Assembly: GCA_963801065.1 (NCBI GenBank)
Contig: CAWDDG010000004.1
Span: 310,001-374,000, forward strand
Direction: 5' to 3'
DNA from: CAWDDG01 sp963801065
Lineage (GTDB): Bacteria; Actinomycetota; Actinomycetes; Jiangellales; Jiangellaceae
Length of the DNA stretch: 64,000 nt
In this document: in pieces, positions 43,101-51,970 of the stretch
How the letters are laid out: each line of letters begins with the position of its first letter
Position numbering within the stretch: the stretch's first letter is position 1
The notes under the pieces: generated by a model
Seen by the model: the letters and a program-made list of their open reading frames with translations, nothing else
Told to the model about the DNA's origin: nothing
The model's database searches: none
Position numbers and translations under genes: made by a program

Positions 43101-44057
43101 ATGATCACGGCTAACAGGCTGCGCAAGCGCTATGGAGACAAGGTCGCCGTCGACGATCTCTCGTTCGACGTCCGTCCGGGCGTTGTCACAGGCTTTCTCG
43201 GACCGAACGGCGCCGGCAAGTCCACGACGATGCGGCTGATGCTCGATCTCGACCACGGCGCAGGCGAGACGCGATTCGACGGCAAGCGCTTCCGCGACAT
43301 CCGCGACCCGATGCGCGAGATCGGCGCCGTCCTGGAGGCCAAGTCCTTCCACCCGACGCGTACGGCCCGCAACCACCTGCGGATGCTCGCCGCCGCGAAC
43401 CGCATCCCCACCTCTCGGGTCGACGAGGTGTTCGACATCGTCGGGCTGACCGAGGTCAAGAAGAAGAAGCCGAAAGGCTTCTCGCTCGGCATGGCACAGC
43501 GGCTCGGCCTCGCGCAGGCGCTGCTGGGCGACCCCCAGACGCTGATCCTCGACGAGCCGGCCAATGGGCTCGACCCGCACGGAATCCACTGGCTTCGCGA
43601 CGTACTCAAGTCGCTCGCATCCCAGGGCCGGACGGTCCTCGTGTCGAGCCACCTGCTGGCGGAGATGTCACTGATGGCCGACGAGCTCGTCGTCATCGGC
43701 CGCGGCAGAATGATCGACAGCGGCTCCGTCAACAGCTTCGTCAAGAAGTTCACCCAGACGACCGTGCTTGTCCGCACGCCAGCGGCCGACGCCTTCGCGG
43801 CGACCCTGCGGCGCGAGGGCGCCGACGTCGAGGCGCTTCCGGATGGTGGCCTGATCGTCTCGGGCGCCGACGCGTCGGCGATCGGAGACCTGGCGCACCG
43901 CGACGGCGTCGTCCTGCACGAGCTCGCGACGCAGACCGCCTCGCTGGAGCAGGCCTTCATCTCTGCGACGGGAGCCTCCGAGGAGTTCGTGGCCCACGAC
44001 GTCGCCGAGCTGGCCGCACCGGCACCGGGAATCGAGACACCTGGAGGTGCGGCGTGA
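43101..44057 (+). CDS. ABC transporter ATP-binding protein
   Basis: A 318-residue ATPase. Walker A GPNGAGKS, signature region FSLGMAQRLGLAQAL, Walker B LILDEPANGLDP and the switch His in LVSSHLLAEM are present. The C-terminal 80 residues form an extra domain common to this bacitracin/antibiotic-exporter-like class. It pairs with the permease that starts in its stop codon (GTGA). ATG 43101 follows GGAG. Substrate unknown. Confidence 0.92.
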   Translation: MITANRLRKRYGDKVAVDDLSFDVRPGVVTGFLGPNGAGKSTTMRLMLDLDHGAGETRFDGKRFRDIRDPMREIGAVLEAKSFHPTRTARNHLRMLAAANRIPTSRVDEVFDIVGLTEVKKKKPKGFSLGMAQRLGLAQALLGDPQTLILDEPANGLDPHGIHWLRDVLKSLASQGRTVLVSSHLLAEMSLMADELVVIGRGRMIDSGSVNSFVKKFTQTTVLVRTPAADAFAATLRREGADVEALPDGGLIVSGADASAIGDLAHRDGVVLHELATQTASLEQAFISATGASEEFVAHDVAELAAPAPGIETPGGAA

Positions 44058-44845
44058 CCGACGCCCTGCGATTCGAATGGGTGCGCATCCGCACGCTGCG
44101 CTCGACCTACTGGCTGATCGGGCTGGGTATCCTGCTCTCCGCCGCGGTGGCGTTGATCATCGCCATCGCCACCCGCAACGACGAGGACGCGATGAGCGCC
44201 GTGGCGGTGGGCGACGTCCTGACCGGTGGGGGCTCGTTCGCGCTCCCCTTCGTTCCCATCTTCATGACGATCATCGGCATCTTCGCCACCGGTCACGAGT
44301 ACCGGCACGGCACCATCCAGCCCACGCTGATGGCGATCCCGCAACGTTCTCGGCTCCTGACCGCCAAGATCTTGGTCGTGGCTGCGACGGCCGTCATCGC
44401 CGTCCTACTCTCGCTCGCGGTCAACCTCGCCATCGGGCTGATCTTCTGGGGAGAGATGCCGAGTCTCGGTGACGACCCGCTCAACCAGGCGCTGCCCGGT
44501 TACGTGGTGTACACGGTCCTCAGTGCGCTGATGGGTCTCGCCCTGGCGCTGCTCTTCCGGAGTCTGCCGGCGGCGATCGTCGTGGCGTTCGTCGTGCCGC
44601 TCGTCGTGGAAGGGCTCATCACCGGCCTGTCGAACGTGCCGGCGCTCGACTGGCTGATACCGGTCGTCAAGTTCCTGCCGTTCACCGCGGGAGGGCTCTT
44701 GCTGGCGATGGAGACCCCGGACTTCGGCCCGTTGACCGATGAGTACGACCTCTTCAGCAGATGGGCGGCCGGCGGGATCTTCGCAGTCTTCCTGGCGATC
44801 ATCCTGGGCGCTGCCTGGTGGCTGTTCCAGAAAAGGGACGCGTGA
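44054..44845 (+). CDS. ABC transporter permease (ABC-2 type)
   Basis: A 263-residue membrane protein with six hydrophobic segments, including FALPFVPIFMTIIGIFATGH (followed by EYRHGTIQPTLMAIP, typical of ABC-2 permeases), KILVVAATAVIAVLLSLAVN and ALMGLALALLFRSLPAAIVV. It forms the channel with the preceding ATPase; GTG 44054 overlaps that gene's TGA. Export of a lipid, antibiotic or bacteriocin is the usual role of such pairs. Confidence 0.88.
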   Translation: MTDALRFEWVRIRTLRSTYWLIGLGILLSAAVALIIAIATRNDEDAMSAVAVGDVLTGGGSFALPFVPIFMTIIGIFATGHEYRHGTIQPTLMAIPQRSRLLTAKILVVAATAVIAVLLSLAVNLAIGLIFWGEMPSLGDDPLNQALPGYVVYTVLSALMGLALALLFRSLPAAIVVAFVVPLVVEGLITGLSNVPALDWLIPVVKFLPFTAGGLLLAMETPDFGPLTDEYDLFSRWAAGGIFAVFLAIILGAAWWLFQKRDA

Positions 44846-44849
44846 CCCG

Positions 44850-45494
44850 TCAGATGCGGACAACGCCCTGCGCGGTCAGGAAGTACGCGGCCAACACACC
44901 GGGCCGGCCGGCCGGGTCGATCCAGTCGACGTAGACGTCGTCGAGCGGATGGTCCTCCGGCTCCCCGAGCCACGCGGCCACCCGGTGCGGGTCGCCCGCG
45001 ATCTCGAGCCGCACCAGGTCGACCCCGTTGTCTCTGCCGGCGGCGACCGACGGGTGCTCGCTCGGGTCGGACTCCCAACGCACGAAGAACGGCAGCTGCG
45101 GGTCGGCCATCAGGCCTTTGACGCCGATCTGCTTCCAGAGCAGCTCGAAGCCATCGGGGCGCTTGCGGTTGCCCTGCACGGCGGTCCGGCCGAGCCGTGC
45201 CTCCACGGCGAGCAGGTCGTCGACCGCCACGACCCAACCCAACCAGCCGCCGCCGGCCTGCGACCGGGCCCTCACGGCCTGGCCGAAGGGCACCTTGTCG
45301 GCGACCGGGTGGTCGAGCACCGCCACGACCTCGAGGTAGTGGCCACCGGCGAGGGGCAGCACCCGGTTGCGGGTGCCGAAGCGCGGGTGGATGCCCCCGT
45401 CGACCAGCTCGACGCCCAACGCGTCGGCCAGCTCGTGGCTCGTCGCGTCGAGCCCGGCCGGGCCCGCGGCGTACGAGACGTGGTCCAGGCGCAT
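44850..45494 (-). CDS. glyoxalase-like (VOC/Glyoxalase_3) protein
   Basis: A 214-residue cytoplasmic protein. The start RLDHVSYAAGPAGLDATSHE, with GGIHPRFGTRNRVLPLAGGHYLEVV further on, is the Glyoxalase_3/VOC pattern with metal-ligand-like His and Glu. A second VOC half follows (QLPFFVRWE, DLVRLEIAG). The reaction is unknown. ATG 45494; the upstream frame to 45665 is a shadow of the divergent oxidase gene. Confidence 0.8.
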   Translation of the reverse strand: MRLDHVSYAAGPAGLDATSHELADALGVELVDGGIHPRFGTRNRVLPLAGGHYLEVVAVLDHPVADKVPFGQAVRARSQAGGGWLGWVVAVDDLLAVEARLGRTAVQGNRKRPDGFELLWKQIGVKGLMADPQLPFFVRWESDPSEHPSVAAGRDNGVDLVRLEIAGDPHRVAAWLGEPEDHPLDDVYVDWIDPAGRPGVLAAYFLTAQGVVRI

Positions 45495-45562
45495 GCCCGC
45501 ATCCTGACAGCACCTCGCCCGCCCACCTTGCTCGGGGTCGCCGACGGCATAGCCTGCGATTC

Positions 45563-47320
45563 GTGGCCACCCACCCACCCAATCGCACTGCCTCCGCCCG
45601 CGGGCGCGAGTTCGACTACGACGTGCTGGTGGTCGGATCCGGCTTCGGCGGCAGCGTCGCCGCATTGCGGCTGACCGAGAAGGACTACCGCGTCTGCATA
45701 CTCGAGGCCGGGCGGCGGTTCCGGCCCGAGGACTTCCCGAAGACCAGCTGGGATCTGCGCAACTTCCTCTGGGCGCCGGCCTTCGGCTGCACCGGCATCC
45801 AGCGGATCGCGTTGCTGCGTAACGTGGTCGTACTCTCCGGAGCAGGCGTGGGAGGCGGCTCGCTGGTCTACGCGAACACGCTCTACCGGCCGCTGGACGA
45901 CTTCTACCGCGACCCCCAGTGGCGTCACATCACCGACTGGCGGGTCGAGCTGGCGCCCTTCTACGACCAGGCCGAACGGATGCTCGGCGTCACGCACGAC
46001 GCCGAGTCCTCCCCGTCCGACGCCGTGATGCAGACGGTTGCCGAGCGCATGGGCGTGGCCGACACCTTTCGCTACGCCCCGATGGGCATCTACTTCGGGA
46101 CACCCGGCCAGGAGGTCGACGACCCCTACTTCGGAGGAGCCGGGCCTCGGCGGGCCGGCTGCCTTCGCTGTGGTGAGTGCATGACGGGCTGCCGGCACGG
46201 CGCCAAGAACACGCTCGAGACCAACTACCTCTACCTCGCCGAGCGCGCCGGTGCCCAGGTCCTGCCGAACACCACGGTCACAGCCGTGTGGCCGTTGGAC
46301 CACGGCGGATACGCCGTCGAGGTCGAGCGGACGCCGATCGGTCCCGTCTCCCTCCTCGAGGCGCGGCTGCGCCGCGGTCGGACTCGTCGCAGCCTCAGCG
46401 CCGGGCAGGTCGTCTTCGCGGCAGGCACCCTCGGCACCCAGGGCTTGCTGCACAAGCTGCGCGACGAGGGCACCCTTCCGCACATCTCGCGCCGGCTGGG
46501 CGAGCTGACCCGGACGAACTCCGAAGCCCTGCTCGGCGCGACGTCACGTGGCAATGACGTCGACTACTCGCGCGGGCCGGCGATCACGTCGTCGATCCAT
46601 CCCGACGCCACGACACACATCGAGCCGGTGCGGTACGGCAAGGGCAGCAACGCCATGGGGATGCTCGGGACTCTGCTGGTCGACGGCGGCGGACGCCTCC
46701 CCAGGCCCGTACGCTTCCTCGCCGAAGCCGCGAAGCACCCGGCGACGTTCCTGCGGACGTTCTCGCTGCGTCGGTGGTCGGAACGGACGGTGATCCTGCT
46801 CGTCATGCAATCGCTGGACAACTCGTTGACCGTCTACCGGAAGCGCGGCCGTCTGACGTCGCGACAGGGTCACGGTGCCCCGAACCCGACCTGGATTCCG
46901 GCCGGGCACACCGCCGCGCGCCTCGCCGCCGAGGAGATCGACGGCGCCGCCGGAGGCGCTGTCGGGGACGTGTTCGACGTGCCGATGACGGCCCACATCC
47001 TGGGCGGCTGTCCGATCGGCGACTCTCCCGACACCGGCGTGATCGACGCGTACCACCGGATGTACGGGTACGACGGATTGCACGTCGTCGACGGCTCCGC
47101 GGTCTCGGCCAACCTGGGCGTGAACCCGTCGCTGACGATCACTGCGCAGGCGGAGCGGGCCATGGCGCTGTGGCCGAATCGCGGCGACCCGGATCCGAGG
47201 CCGACGCTGGGCTCGCCGTACCGGCCGGTGGAGTTCGTGCCGCCTCGCCGGCCGGTCGTGCCGCCACACGCGCCCGGCGCACTGCGTCTCGCGTCTCAAC
47301 CGGACTGCACATCGACGTAG
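45563..47320 (+). CDS. GMC-family FAD oxidoreductase (cholesterol-oxidase-like) with Cys cluster
   Basis: A 585-residue flavoprotein. The FAD motif VLVVGSGFGGSVAALRL is near residue 25, and the C-terminal PMTAHILGGCPIGDSPDTGV and VDGSAVSANLGVNPSLTITA are the GMC/ChoD signatures. Around residue 200 the stretch CLRCGECMTGCRHGAKNT holds four Cys in a C-x2-C-x2-C-x3-C pattern, ferredoxin-like and seen in ChoD-type relatives. It should oxidise a sterol or other alcohol. No signal peptide is visible. Start GTG 45563; the open frame to 45197 has no homology. The 3' end overlaps the convergent lipoprotein gene by 25 bases. Confidence 0.85.
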   Translation: MATHPPNRTASARGREFDYDVLVVGSGFGGSVAALRLTEKDYRVCILEAGRRFRPEDFPKTSWDLRNFLWAPAFGCTGIQRIALLRNVVVLSGAGVGGGSLVYANTLYRPLDDFYRDPQWRHITDWRVELAPFYDQAERMLGVTHDAESSPSDAVMQTVAERMGVADTFRYAPMGIYFGTPGQEVDDPYFGGAGPRRAGCLRCGECMTGCRHGAKNTLETNYLYLAERAGAQVLPNTTVTAVWPLDHGGYAVEVERTPIGPVSLLEARLRRGRTRRSLSAGQVVFAAGTLGTQGLLHKLRDEGTLPHISRRLGELTRTNSEALLGATSRGNDVDYSRGPAITSSIHPDATTHIEPVRYGKGSNAMGMLGTLLVDGGGRLPRPVRFLAEAAKHPATFLRTFSLRRWSERTVILLVMQSLDNSLTVYRKRGRLTSRQGHGAPNPTWIPAGHTAARLAAEEIDGAAGGAVGDVFDVPMTAHILGGCPIGDSPDTGVIDAYHRMYGYDGLHVVDGSAVSANLGVNPSLTITAQAERAMALWPNRGDPDPRPTLGSPYRPVEFVPPRRPVVPPHAPGALRLASQPDCTST

Positions 47321-48018
47321 ACGACGTAGTAGACCCCACCCTCAGTGTCGGGCTTCTGGAGCTCACCGGCCCGGACCAGCAATACCTGGTCGCTGTCCGG
47401 CGCGACCTGCAGGCCGAGCCCGTAGGTCAGGTGTCCCTCGAAGTCACCGGCGGAGCCGTAGCTCTTCAGGTTCTGGAAGCCGATGGCCTCCTCGGGTGCT
47501 GTCGAGATCGTCGTCGCGCCCGAATCGTCGTGCGCCTGGGCGTTGACGAATCCGACCCGGAGGAACGCGTTCCCCTGAAGCGAGATAGGTGCACCGGTGC
47601 CCTCGCCTTCCACCGACCGCACGTACTGGAGGTTGTACTCCGGGAAGCCCTCCCGGAAGTAGAAGGAGACCCGCTGGTACGGCGGCTCCACCTCTGGGTG
47701 GTCTCCGGTGTAGATGGCCACAAGGTACGGCGTCGGCGCCGCCGCCTCGTGTGTGATCGTCACCTGGTCAGACGGCGCCGCCCAGTCGTACGTCACTCTG
47801 TGGTCCCCGTCGGTGGCCGTCGGCTCGTCGGCAGGAGGTGCCACCGGCGGCTCGCTCGGATCGGCGGCATCAGTACTCGACGGCGACGCCGTGGCGTCCT
47901 GGGCGTCACCGGCCTCGGTGCCGTTGCCGTCCCGCTGTCCGCAGCCGCCAACAGCCAGCGCGCCCGCGAGCAATGCGACCGTGCCGAGACCGATGATTCG
48001 CAGCCGACGTCTGGTCAT
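47296..48018 (-). CDS. secreted lipoprotein with AMIN-like domain
   Basis: A 240-residue lipoprotein. The signal peptide ends in the lipobox LAVGGCGQ; a disordered acidic/Ser-rich spacer follows (about 30-70), then a beta-rich domain (VSFYFREGFPEYNLQYVRSV, GNAFLRVGFVNAQAH, GHLTYGLGLQVAPDSDQVLL). The pattern fits the actinobacterial AMIN-like domain that binds cell-wall or surface partners. ATG 48018 is preferred because GGGGGAG is eight bases upstream; an ATG at 48036 is the alternative. Confidence 0.75.
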   Translation of the reverse strand: MTRRRLRIIGLGTVALLAGALAVGGCGQRDGNGTEAGDAQDATASPSSTDAADPSEPPVAPPADEPTATDGDHRVTYDWAAPSDQVTITHEAAAPTPYLVAIYTGDHPEVEPPYQRVSFYFREGFPEYNLQYVRSVEGEGTGAPISLQGNAFLRVGFVNAQAHDDSGATTISTAPEEAIGFQNLKSYGSAGDFEGHLTYGLGLQVAPDSDQVLLVRAGELQKPDTEGGVYYVVYVDVQSG

Positions 48019-48060
48019 CACAACCCACTCCCCCATTTGCGCGTCGGATCGTCCGACGGC

Positions 48061-48525
48061 TTACTGACGCGGTAGTGGCGCCACGGGTTTACGCAGGAGC
48101 GGTGAGTCGTCGATGAGCTTGGTCAACAGCCGGACCAGCTCCGACTGCTCCTCGGGATCAAGGCGGTCGAGCAGCTCGGCCAGGCCGGCTCGGCGCCGGG
48201 CGCGGAACTCGTGCAGCGCAGCGTCGCCGCGCTGGGTGAGGGCGACCAGGGTCGCGCGGCGGTCGTCCGGGTCAGGCCGGCGGCCGACCAAGCCCGCATT
48301 CTCGAGGTCGTCGACGACCGACGTCGCCGAACGCGGTACGACGTCGAGGCGGCGTGCCAGCTCGCTGACCCGAAGCGGCTCACCGGCACCCGAGAGCACC
48401 CGCAGAACGCGCAGCTGGCCGGGCGTCACACCCGACGGCCCGAGCTCCTGACCGGCGAGCCGGCGGAGCCGGCGGTTGGTCAGTGTCAGCAGGTCGGCGA
48501 TCCGGGCCGCGGCATCGGGCTCCAC
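48061..48525 (-). CDS. MarR family transcriptional regulator
   Basis: A 154-residue winged-helix regulator. The DNA-binding part is LRVSELARRLDVVPRSATSV with recognition helix VVDDLENAGLVGRRPDPDDRR, the standard MarR pattern. Start GTG 48525 (the frame is open to 48702 but without homology). It is divergent from an ABC exporter gene with a palindrome between them, so it probably represses that exporter in response to a ligand. Ends 43 bp from the lipoprotein start on the same strand. Confidence 0.88.
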   Translation of the reverse strand: MEPDAAARIADLLTLTNRRLRRLAGQELGPSGVTPGQLRVLRVLSGAGEPLRVSELARRLDVVPRSATSVVDDLENAGLVGRRPDPDDRRATLVALTQRGDAALHEFRARRRAGLAELLDRLDPEEQSELVRLLTKLIDDSPLLRKPVAPLPRQ

Positions 48526-48574
48526 GACCGCGCACCCTACCCGGACCGGCCAACTTGCGCTGCACACTCTTAGT

Positions 48575-48585
48575 GAGGTAACCTC
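48575..48585. promoter_or_regulatory. GAGGT-A-ACCTC palindrome between MarR and ABC exporter
   Basis: GAGGTAACCTC is an 11-bp perfect palindrome around a central base, within TTAGTGAGGTAACCTCC in the 196-bp divergent gap. Position and symmetry fit a MarR operator controlling both genes. This is inference; short palindromes also occur by chance. Confidence 0.45.
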
Positions 48586-48721
48586 CGTATCAGAGATGGC
48601 GCGTGCAAATGCCCCGGCGTGGTCTGGGACCGACCAGACCCTGGACGCCGGCCGCGCCACCGACGACCACAGCCGCGGGCGCTGGACTGCTCCGCCGCGC
48701 ACCCCGAACCCAGGAGGTCAC

Positions 48722-50614
48722 ATGAGCGACTCGTCACGCACGGGAGGCGGCCGCGCGATGCGGTCTTTCACCCAGGACCGCTCCGTCACCAACCACAAGC
48801 TTGCACCCGGCACTCTCCGGCGCATCCTCACCTTCGCCAAGCCGTACAAGAAGCTACTCGCGATCTTCCTTGCGCTGATCCTCGTCGACGCATTGATCGG
48901 CGCCGCGCAGCCGCTGCTGTTCATGCAGATCATCGACGAGGGCGTCATGAAGGACGACCGCGGCCTGGTCGTCGCCCTGGCCGCAGCGGTCGGCGGGCTT
49001 GCCGTTCTCACCGCGGCGGTCGGCCTGACCCAGCGGTACTTCTCTGCCACGATCGGCCAGGGTCTCGTCCACGACCTCCGCACGCAGGTCTTCGACCACG
49101 TCCAGAGGATGCCGGTCGCGTTCTTCAGCCGCACGCAGACCGGCGCACTGGTCAGCCGCCTGAACGGTGACATCCAAGGCGCCCAGCAGGCGTTCACGTC
49201 TACGCTGTCCAACGTCGTCGGGAACATCGCGACGACGGTGACGGTCATCGGTGCGATGCTGGCGCTGTCCTGGCAGATCACCCTCGTCGCGCTCGTACTC
49301 ATCCCGCTGTTCGTGCTGCCGGCGAAGCTGGTCGGGCGCAAGCTCGCCGACATCACCCGCGAGCGGTACGAGCTCACCGCGGACATGGGCCAAACCATGA
49401 CCGAGCGTTTCAACGTCGCCGGCGCCCTGCTGGTCAAGGTGTTCGGCCGGCCGGACGCCGAGTCCGCGGAGTTCACCGCCCGCGCTGCCCGCGTGCGTGA
49501 CATCGGGGTGAAGTCCGCCGTCTACTCGCGGGTGCTCATGACCTCGCTCGGCTTGCTGGCCGCACTCGCCACCGCGTTCGTCTACGGCCTCGGCGGCGTC
49601 CTGGCCATCGGCGGCACGCTCGGCGTGGGCACGGTCGTCGCGCTCACGGCCTATCTCGGCCGGCTCTACGGTCCGATCACGTCGCTCTCCAATCTCCAGG
49701 TCGACATCATGACCACGTTGGTCAGCTTCGAGCGGGTGCTCGAGGTGCTCGACCTCGAGCCGACGGTGGCCGACGGGCCGGAGGCGCGCCCGCTGGGCAG
49801 GGCCGCGGCGTCCGTTGAGTTCGACCGTGTCGCCTTCCGCTATCCCTCGGCGGCCGAGGTCTCTCTGGCCTCCCTGGAGTCGGTGGCCAGGCTGTCCGAC
49901 GCGGCGAGCGAGCAGGTGCTGGAGGACATCACGTTCACGGCCGAGCCCGAGCAGATGGTCGCATTGGTTGGACCGTCCGGCGCCGGCAAGACGACGGTGA
50001 CCAACCTGGTCTCCCGTCTCTATGACGTGACCGGTGGTGCCGTCCGGATCGGCGGGCAGGACGTCCGTGACGTCACCCAGGAGTCGCTCCGCGGCGCGAT
50101 CGGCGTCGTCACCCAGGACGCGCACATGTTCCACACCACCCTGCGCGCCAACCTGGCATATGCGAAGCCCGAAGCGACAGACCACGAGATGTGGGACGCG
50201 CTTCGTGCCGCACAGATCGCCGACCTGGTCGCGTCGCTGCCCGAGGGGTTGGACACCGTGGTCGGCGACCGCGGCTACCGGCTGTCCGGCGGCGAGAAGC
50301 AGCGGCTCGCGATCGCCCGGCTCCTGCTCAAGGCGCCCCGCATCGTCGTCCTCGACGAGGCCACCGCACACCTGGACTCCGAGTCCGAGGCGGCCGTGCA
50401 GCAGGCCCTGCAGACGGCCCTGGTCGGGCGGACGTCGATCGTCATCGCACACCGCCTGTCCACCGTGCGCGACGCCGACCAGATTCTCGTCATCGACGGC
50501 GGACGGGTCGTCGAGCGCGGCCGGCACCAGGAGCTGCTGGCCGCAGACGGGACGTACGCCGACCTCTACCGCACCCAGTTCCACGGCCAGGATGCGCTCG
50601 CGCTGGCCTCGTGA
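48722..50614 (+). CDS. ABC exporter half-transporter (membrane plus ATPase domains)
   Basis: A 630-residue fused ABC exporter. The N-terminal 330 residues hold six helices (YKKLLAIFLALILVDALIGA first). The ATPase domain has Walker A GPSGAGKTT, signature LSGGEKQRLAIARLL, Walker B PRIVVLDEATAHLD and the H-loop in VIAHRLST. Such proteins work as homodimers or heterodimers exporting drugs, lipids or peptides. ATG 48722 follows AGGAGGTC. Under likely MarR control. Confidence 0.92.
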   Translation: MSDSSRTGGGRAMRSFTQDRSVTNHKLAPGTLRRILTFAKPYKKLLAIFLALILVDALIGAAQPLLFMQIIDEGVMKDDRGLVVALAAAVGGLAVLTAAVGLTQRYFSATIGQGLVHDLRTQVFDHVQRMPVAFFSRTQTGALVSRLNGDIQGAQQAFTSTLSNVVGNIATTVTVIGAMLALSWQITLVALVLIPLFVLPAKLVGRKLADITRERYELTADMGQTMTERFNVAGALLVKVFGRPDAESAEFTARAARVRDIGVKSAVYSRVLMTSLGLLAALATAFVYGLGGVLAIGGTLGVGTVVALTAYLGRLYGPITSLSNLQVDIMTTLVSFERVLEVLDLEPTVADGPEARPLGRAAASVEFDRVAFRYPSAAEVSLASLESVARLSDAASEQVLEDITFTAEPEQMVALVGPSGAGKTTVTNLVSRLYDVTGGAVRIGGQDVRDVTQESLRGAIGVVTQDAHMFHTTLRANLAYAKPEATDHEMWDALRAAQIADLVASLPEGLDTVVGDRGYRLSGGEKQRLAIARLLLKAPRIVVLDEATAHLDSESEAAVQQALQTALVGRTSIVIAHRLSTVRDADQILVIDGGRVVERGRHQELLAADGTYADLYRTQFHGQDALALAS

Positions 50615-50630
50615 CGCCTCGAAGGAATGA

Positions 50631-50642
50631 TTGACGCGTCAA
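50631..50642. promoter_or_regulatory. TTGACGCGTCAA palindrome upstream of pirin
   Basis: A perfect 12-bp palindrome, 39 bp upstream of the pirin ATG and 17 bp after the ABC exporter stop codon. It may be an operator for the pirin gene; TTGAC also resembles a -35 hexamer, and this cannot be settled by eye. Confidence 0.4.
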
Positions 50643-50680
50643 CCGTCGTTCTGCTGTCACACTGCCGTCAGGAGGACCCG

Positions 50681-51670
50681 ATGCCCGCCGTCACCGCCGA
50701 CACATTGAAGCTGCCACGCCTTGCCGACCTGGCGGAGAGCTCCGACTGGCGCGCCGTGCACAAGGTGGTCACCGCACACCGGCAGCTCGAGGGCGAGGGC
50801 TTCATGGTCCGGCGGCCATTCCCCGGAATGGACCTGAGCCTCGCGGACCCGTTCCTGCTGCTCGACCAGATGGGTGCCGTCGAGTACGGGCCGGGCGAGG
50901 CCAAGGGAGCTCCGTGGCACCCCCACCGCGGCTTCGAGACCGTCACGTACATGCTCGATGGAGCGTTCGAACACAAGGACTCGACCGGCGGCGGCGGGCT
51001 CCTGACCGATGGTTCCACTCAGTGGATGACTGCCGGATCCGGCATCCTGCACAGCGAACTGCCGCCGGAGGAGTTCATCGCCAAGGGCGGGCTCTTCCAC
51101 GGCGTCCAGCTCTGGGTCAACCTCCCGCGCTCGAACAAGTGGGCTCCGCCGCGCTACCAGGACATCAATGCGGGCGATGTCACGCTCATCTCGAGCGCCG
51201 ACGGCGGCGCCCTGGTGCGTCTCATCGCCGGGTCGCTCGGTGGGTACGACGGGCCCGGCTCGACGTTCACGCCGATCACCTACCTGCACGCGACCGTCGC
51301 CAGCGGGGCACGGCTGGACCTTCCCTGGCCGGCCGACTTCAACGCGCTCGTCTACGTGCTCTCCGGCCGAGGTCACGTCGGGCCTGCCGGCCAGCCGCTC
51401 GGCGAGGGCCAGCTGGCCGTCCTCGGCACCGGCAGCGCGCTCACCATGCGCGCGGCCGACAGTCAGCCGCAGGCGGCTGGTGGCGGGTGGGACATCCTCG
51501 TACTTGGCGGCCTCCCGATCCGCGAGCCGGTTGCCAGGTACGGGCCGTTCGTCATGAACACCCGCGCCGAGATCGTCGAGGCGATCGAAGACTTCCAGGC
51601 CGGCCGGCTCGGCCAGACCCAGGTTCCGCACCACACCGCCGCCGACATCGATCCCGGCCGGGCCCGATGA
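50681..51670 (+). CDS. pirin family protein
   Basis: A 329-residue bicupin. The N-terminal cupin has HPHRGFETVTYMLDG and GSGILHSELP, which hold the pirin metal ligands (His, His, His, Glu), and a second cupin domain follows in the C-terminal half. Pirins act as quercetinases or redox-linked regulators. ATG 50681 has GGAGGACC upstream; an in-frame ATG at 50627 is possible but has no such site. Overlaps the GNAT gene by four bases (ATGA). Confidence 0.9.
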   Translation: MPAVTADTLKLPRLADLAESSDWRAVHKVVTAHRQLEGEGFMVRRPFPGMDLSLADPFLLLDQMGAVEYGPGEAKGAPWHPHRGFETVTYMLDGAFEHKDSTGGGGLLTDGSTQWMTAGSGILHSELPPEEFIAKGGLFHGVQLWVNLPRSNKWAPPRYQDINAGDVTLISSADGGALVRLIAGSLGGYDGPGSTFTPITYLHATVASGARLDLPWPADFNALVYVLSGRGHVGPAGQPLGEGQLAVLGTGSALTMRAADSQPQAAGGGWDILVLGGLPIREPVARYGPFVMNTRAEIVEAIEDFQAGRLGQTQVPHHTAADIDPGRAR

Positions 51671-51942
51671 GCGTCGAGGTCCGCAGGACGCCGCTGCATT
51701 ACAAGGCGTATCTCGACGGGCAGCGTGTCGGCGAACTGGCCTACGCGCGGTCGGGTGAAGTCGTCACGGCCTTCCACACCGAGGTCGACCCCGCAGCCGA
51801 GGGCAAGGGGATCGGCGGAGTCCTCGCCCGGAGGTTCCTCGACGACGCCCGGGAGGCCGGTGATCGTGTCGTCGCTCTATGTCCGTTCGTGAAGGGCTGG
51901 ATCGGCCGGCACCCCGACTACGCCGACCTCGTCGTCCGCTGA
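51667..51942 (+). CDS. small GNAT-family N-acetyltransferase (YidJ-like)
   Basis: A 91-residue protein of the small Gcn5-related class (PF14542-like). The acetyl-CoA-binding segment is FHTEVDPAAEGKGIGGVLARR, and the closing VVALCPFVKGWIGRHPDY is typical of these one-domain proteins. Substrate unknown. Translationally coupled to pirin by ATGA, so the two may share a function or regulation. Confidence 0.88.
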   Translation: MSVEVRRTPLHYKAYLDGQRVGELAYARSGEVVTAFHTEVDPAAEGKGIGGVLARRFLDDAREAGDRVVALCPFVKGWIGRHPDYADLVVR

Positions 51943-51970
51943 CGCGTCCCGGGAAGCCGGCGATCGCTCG

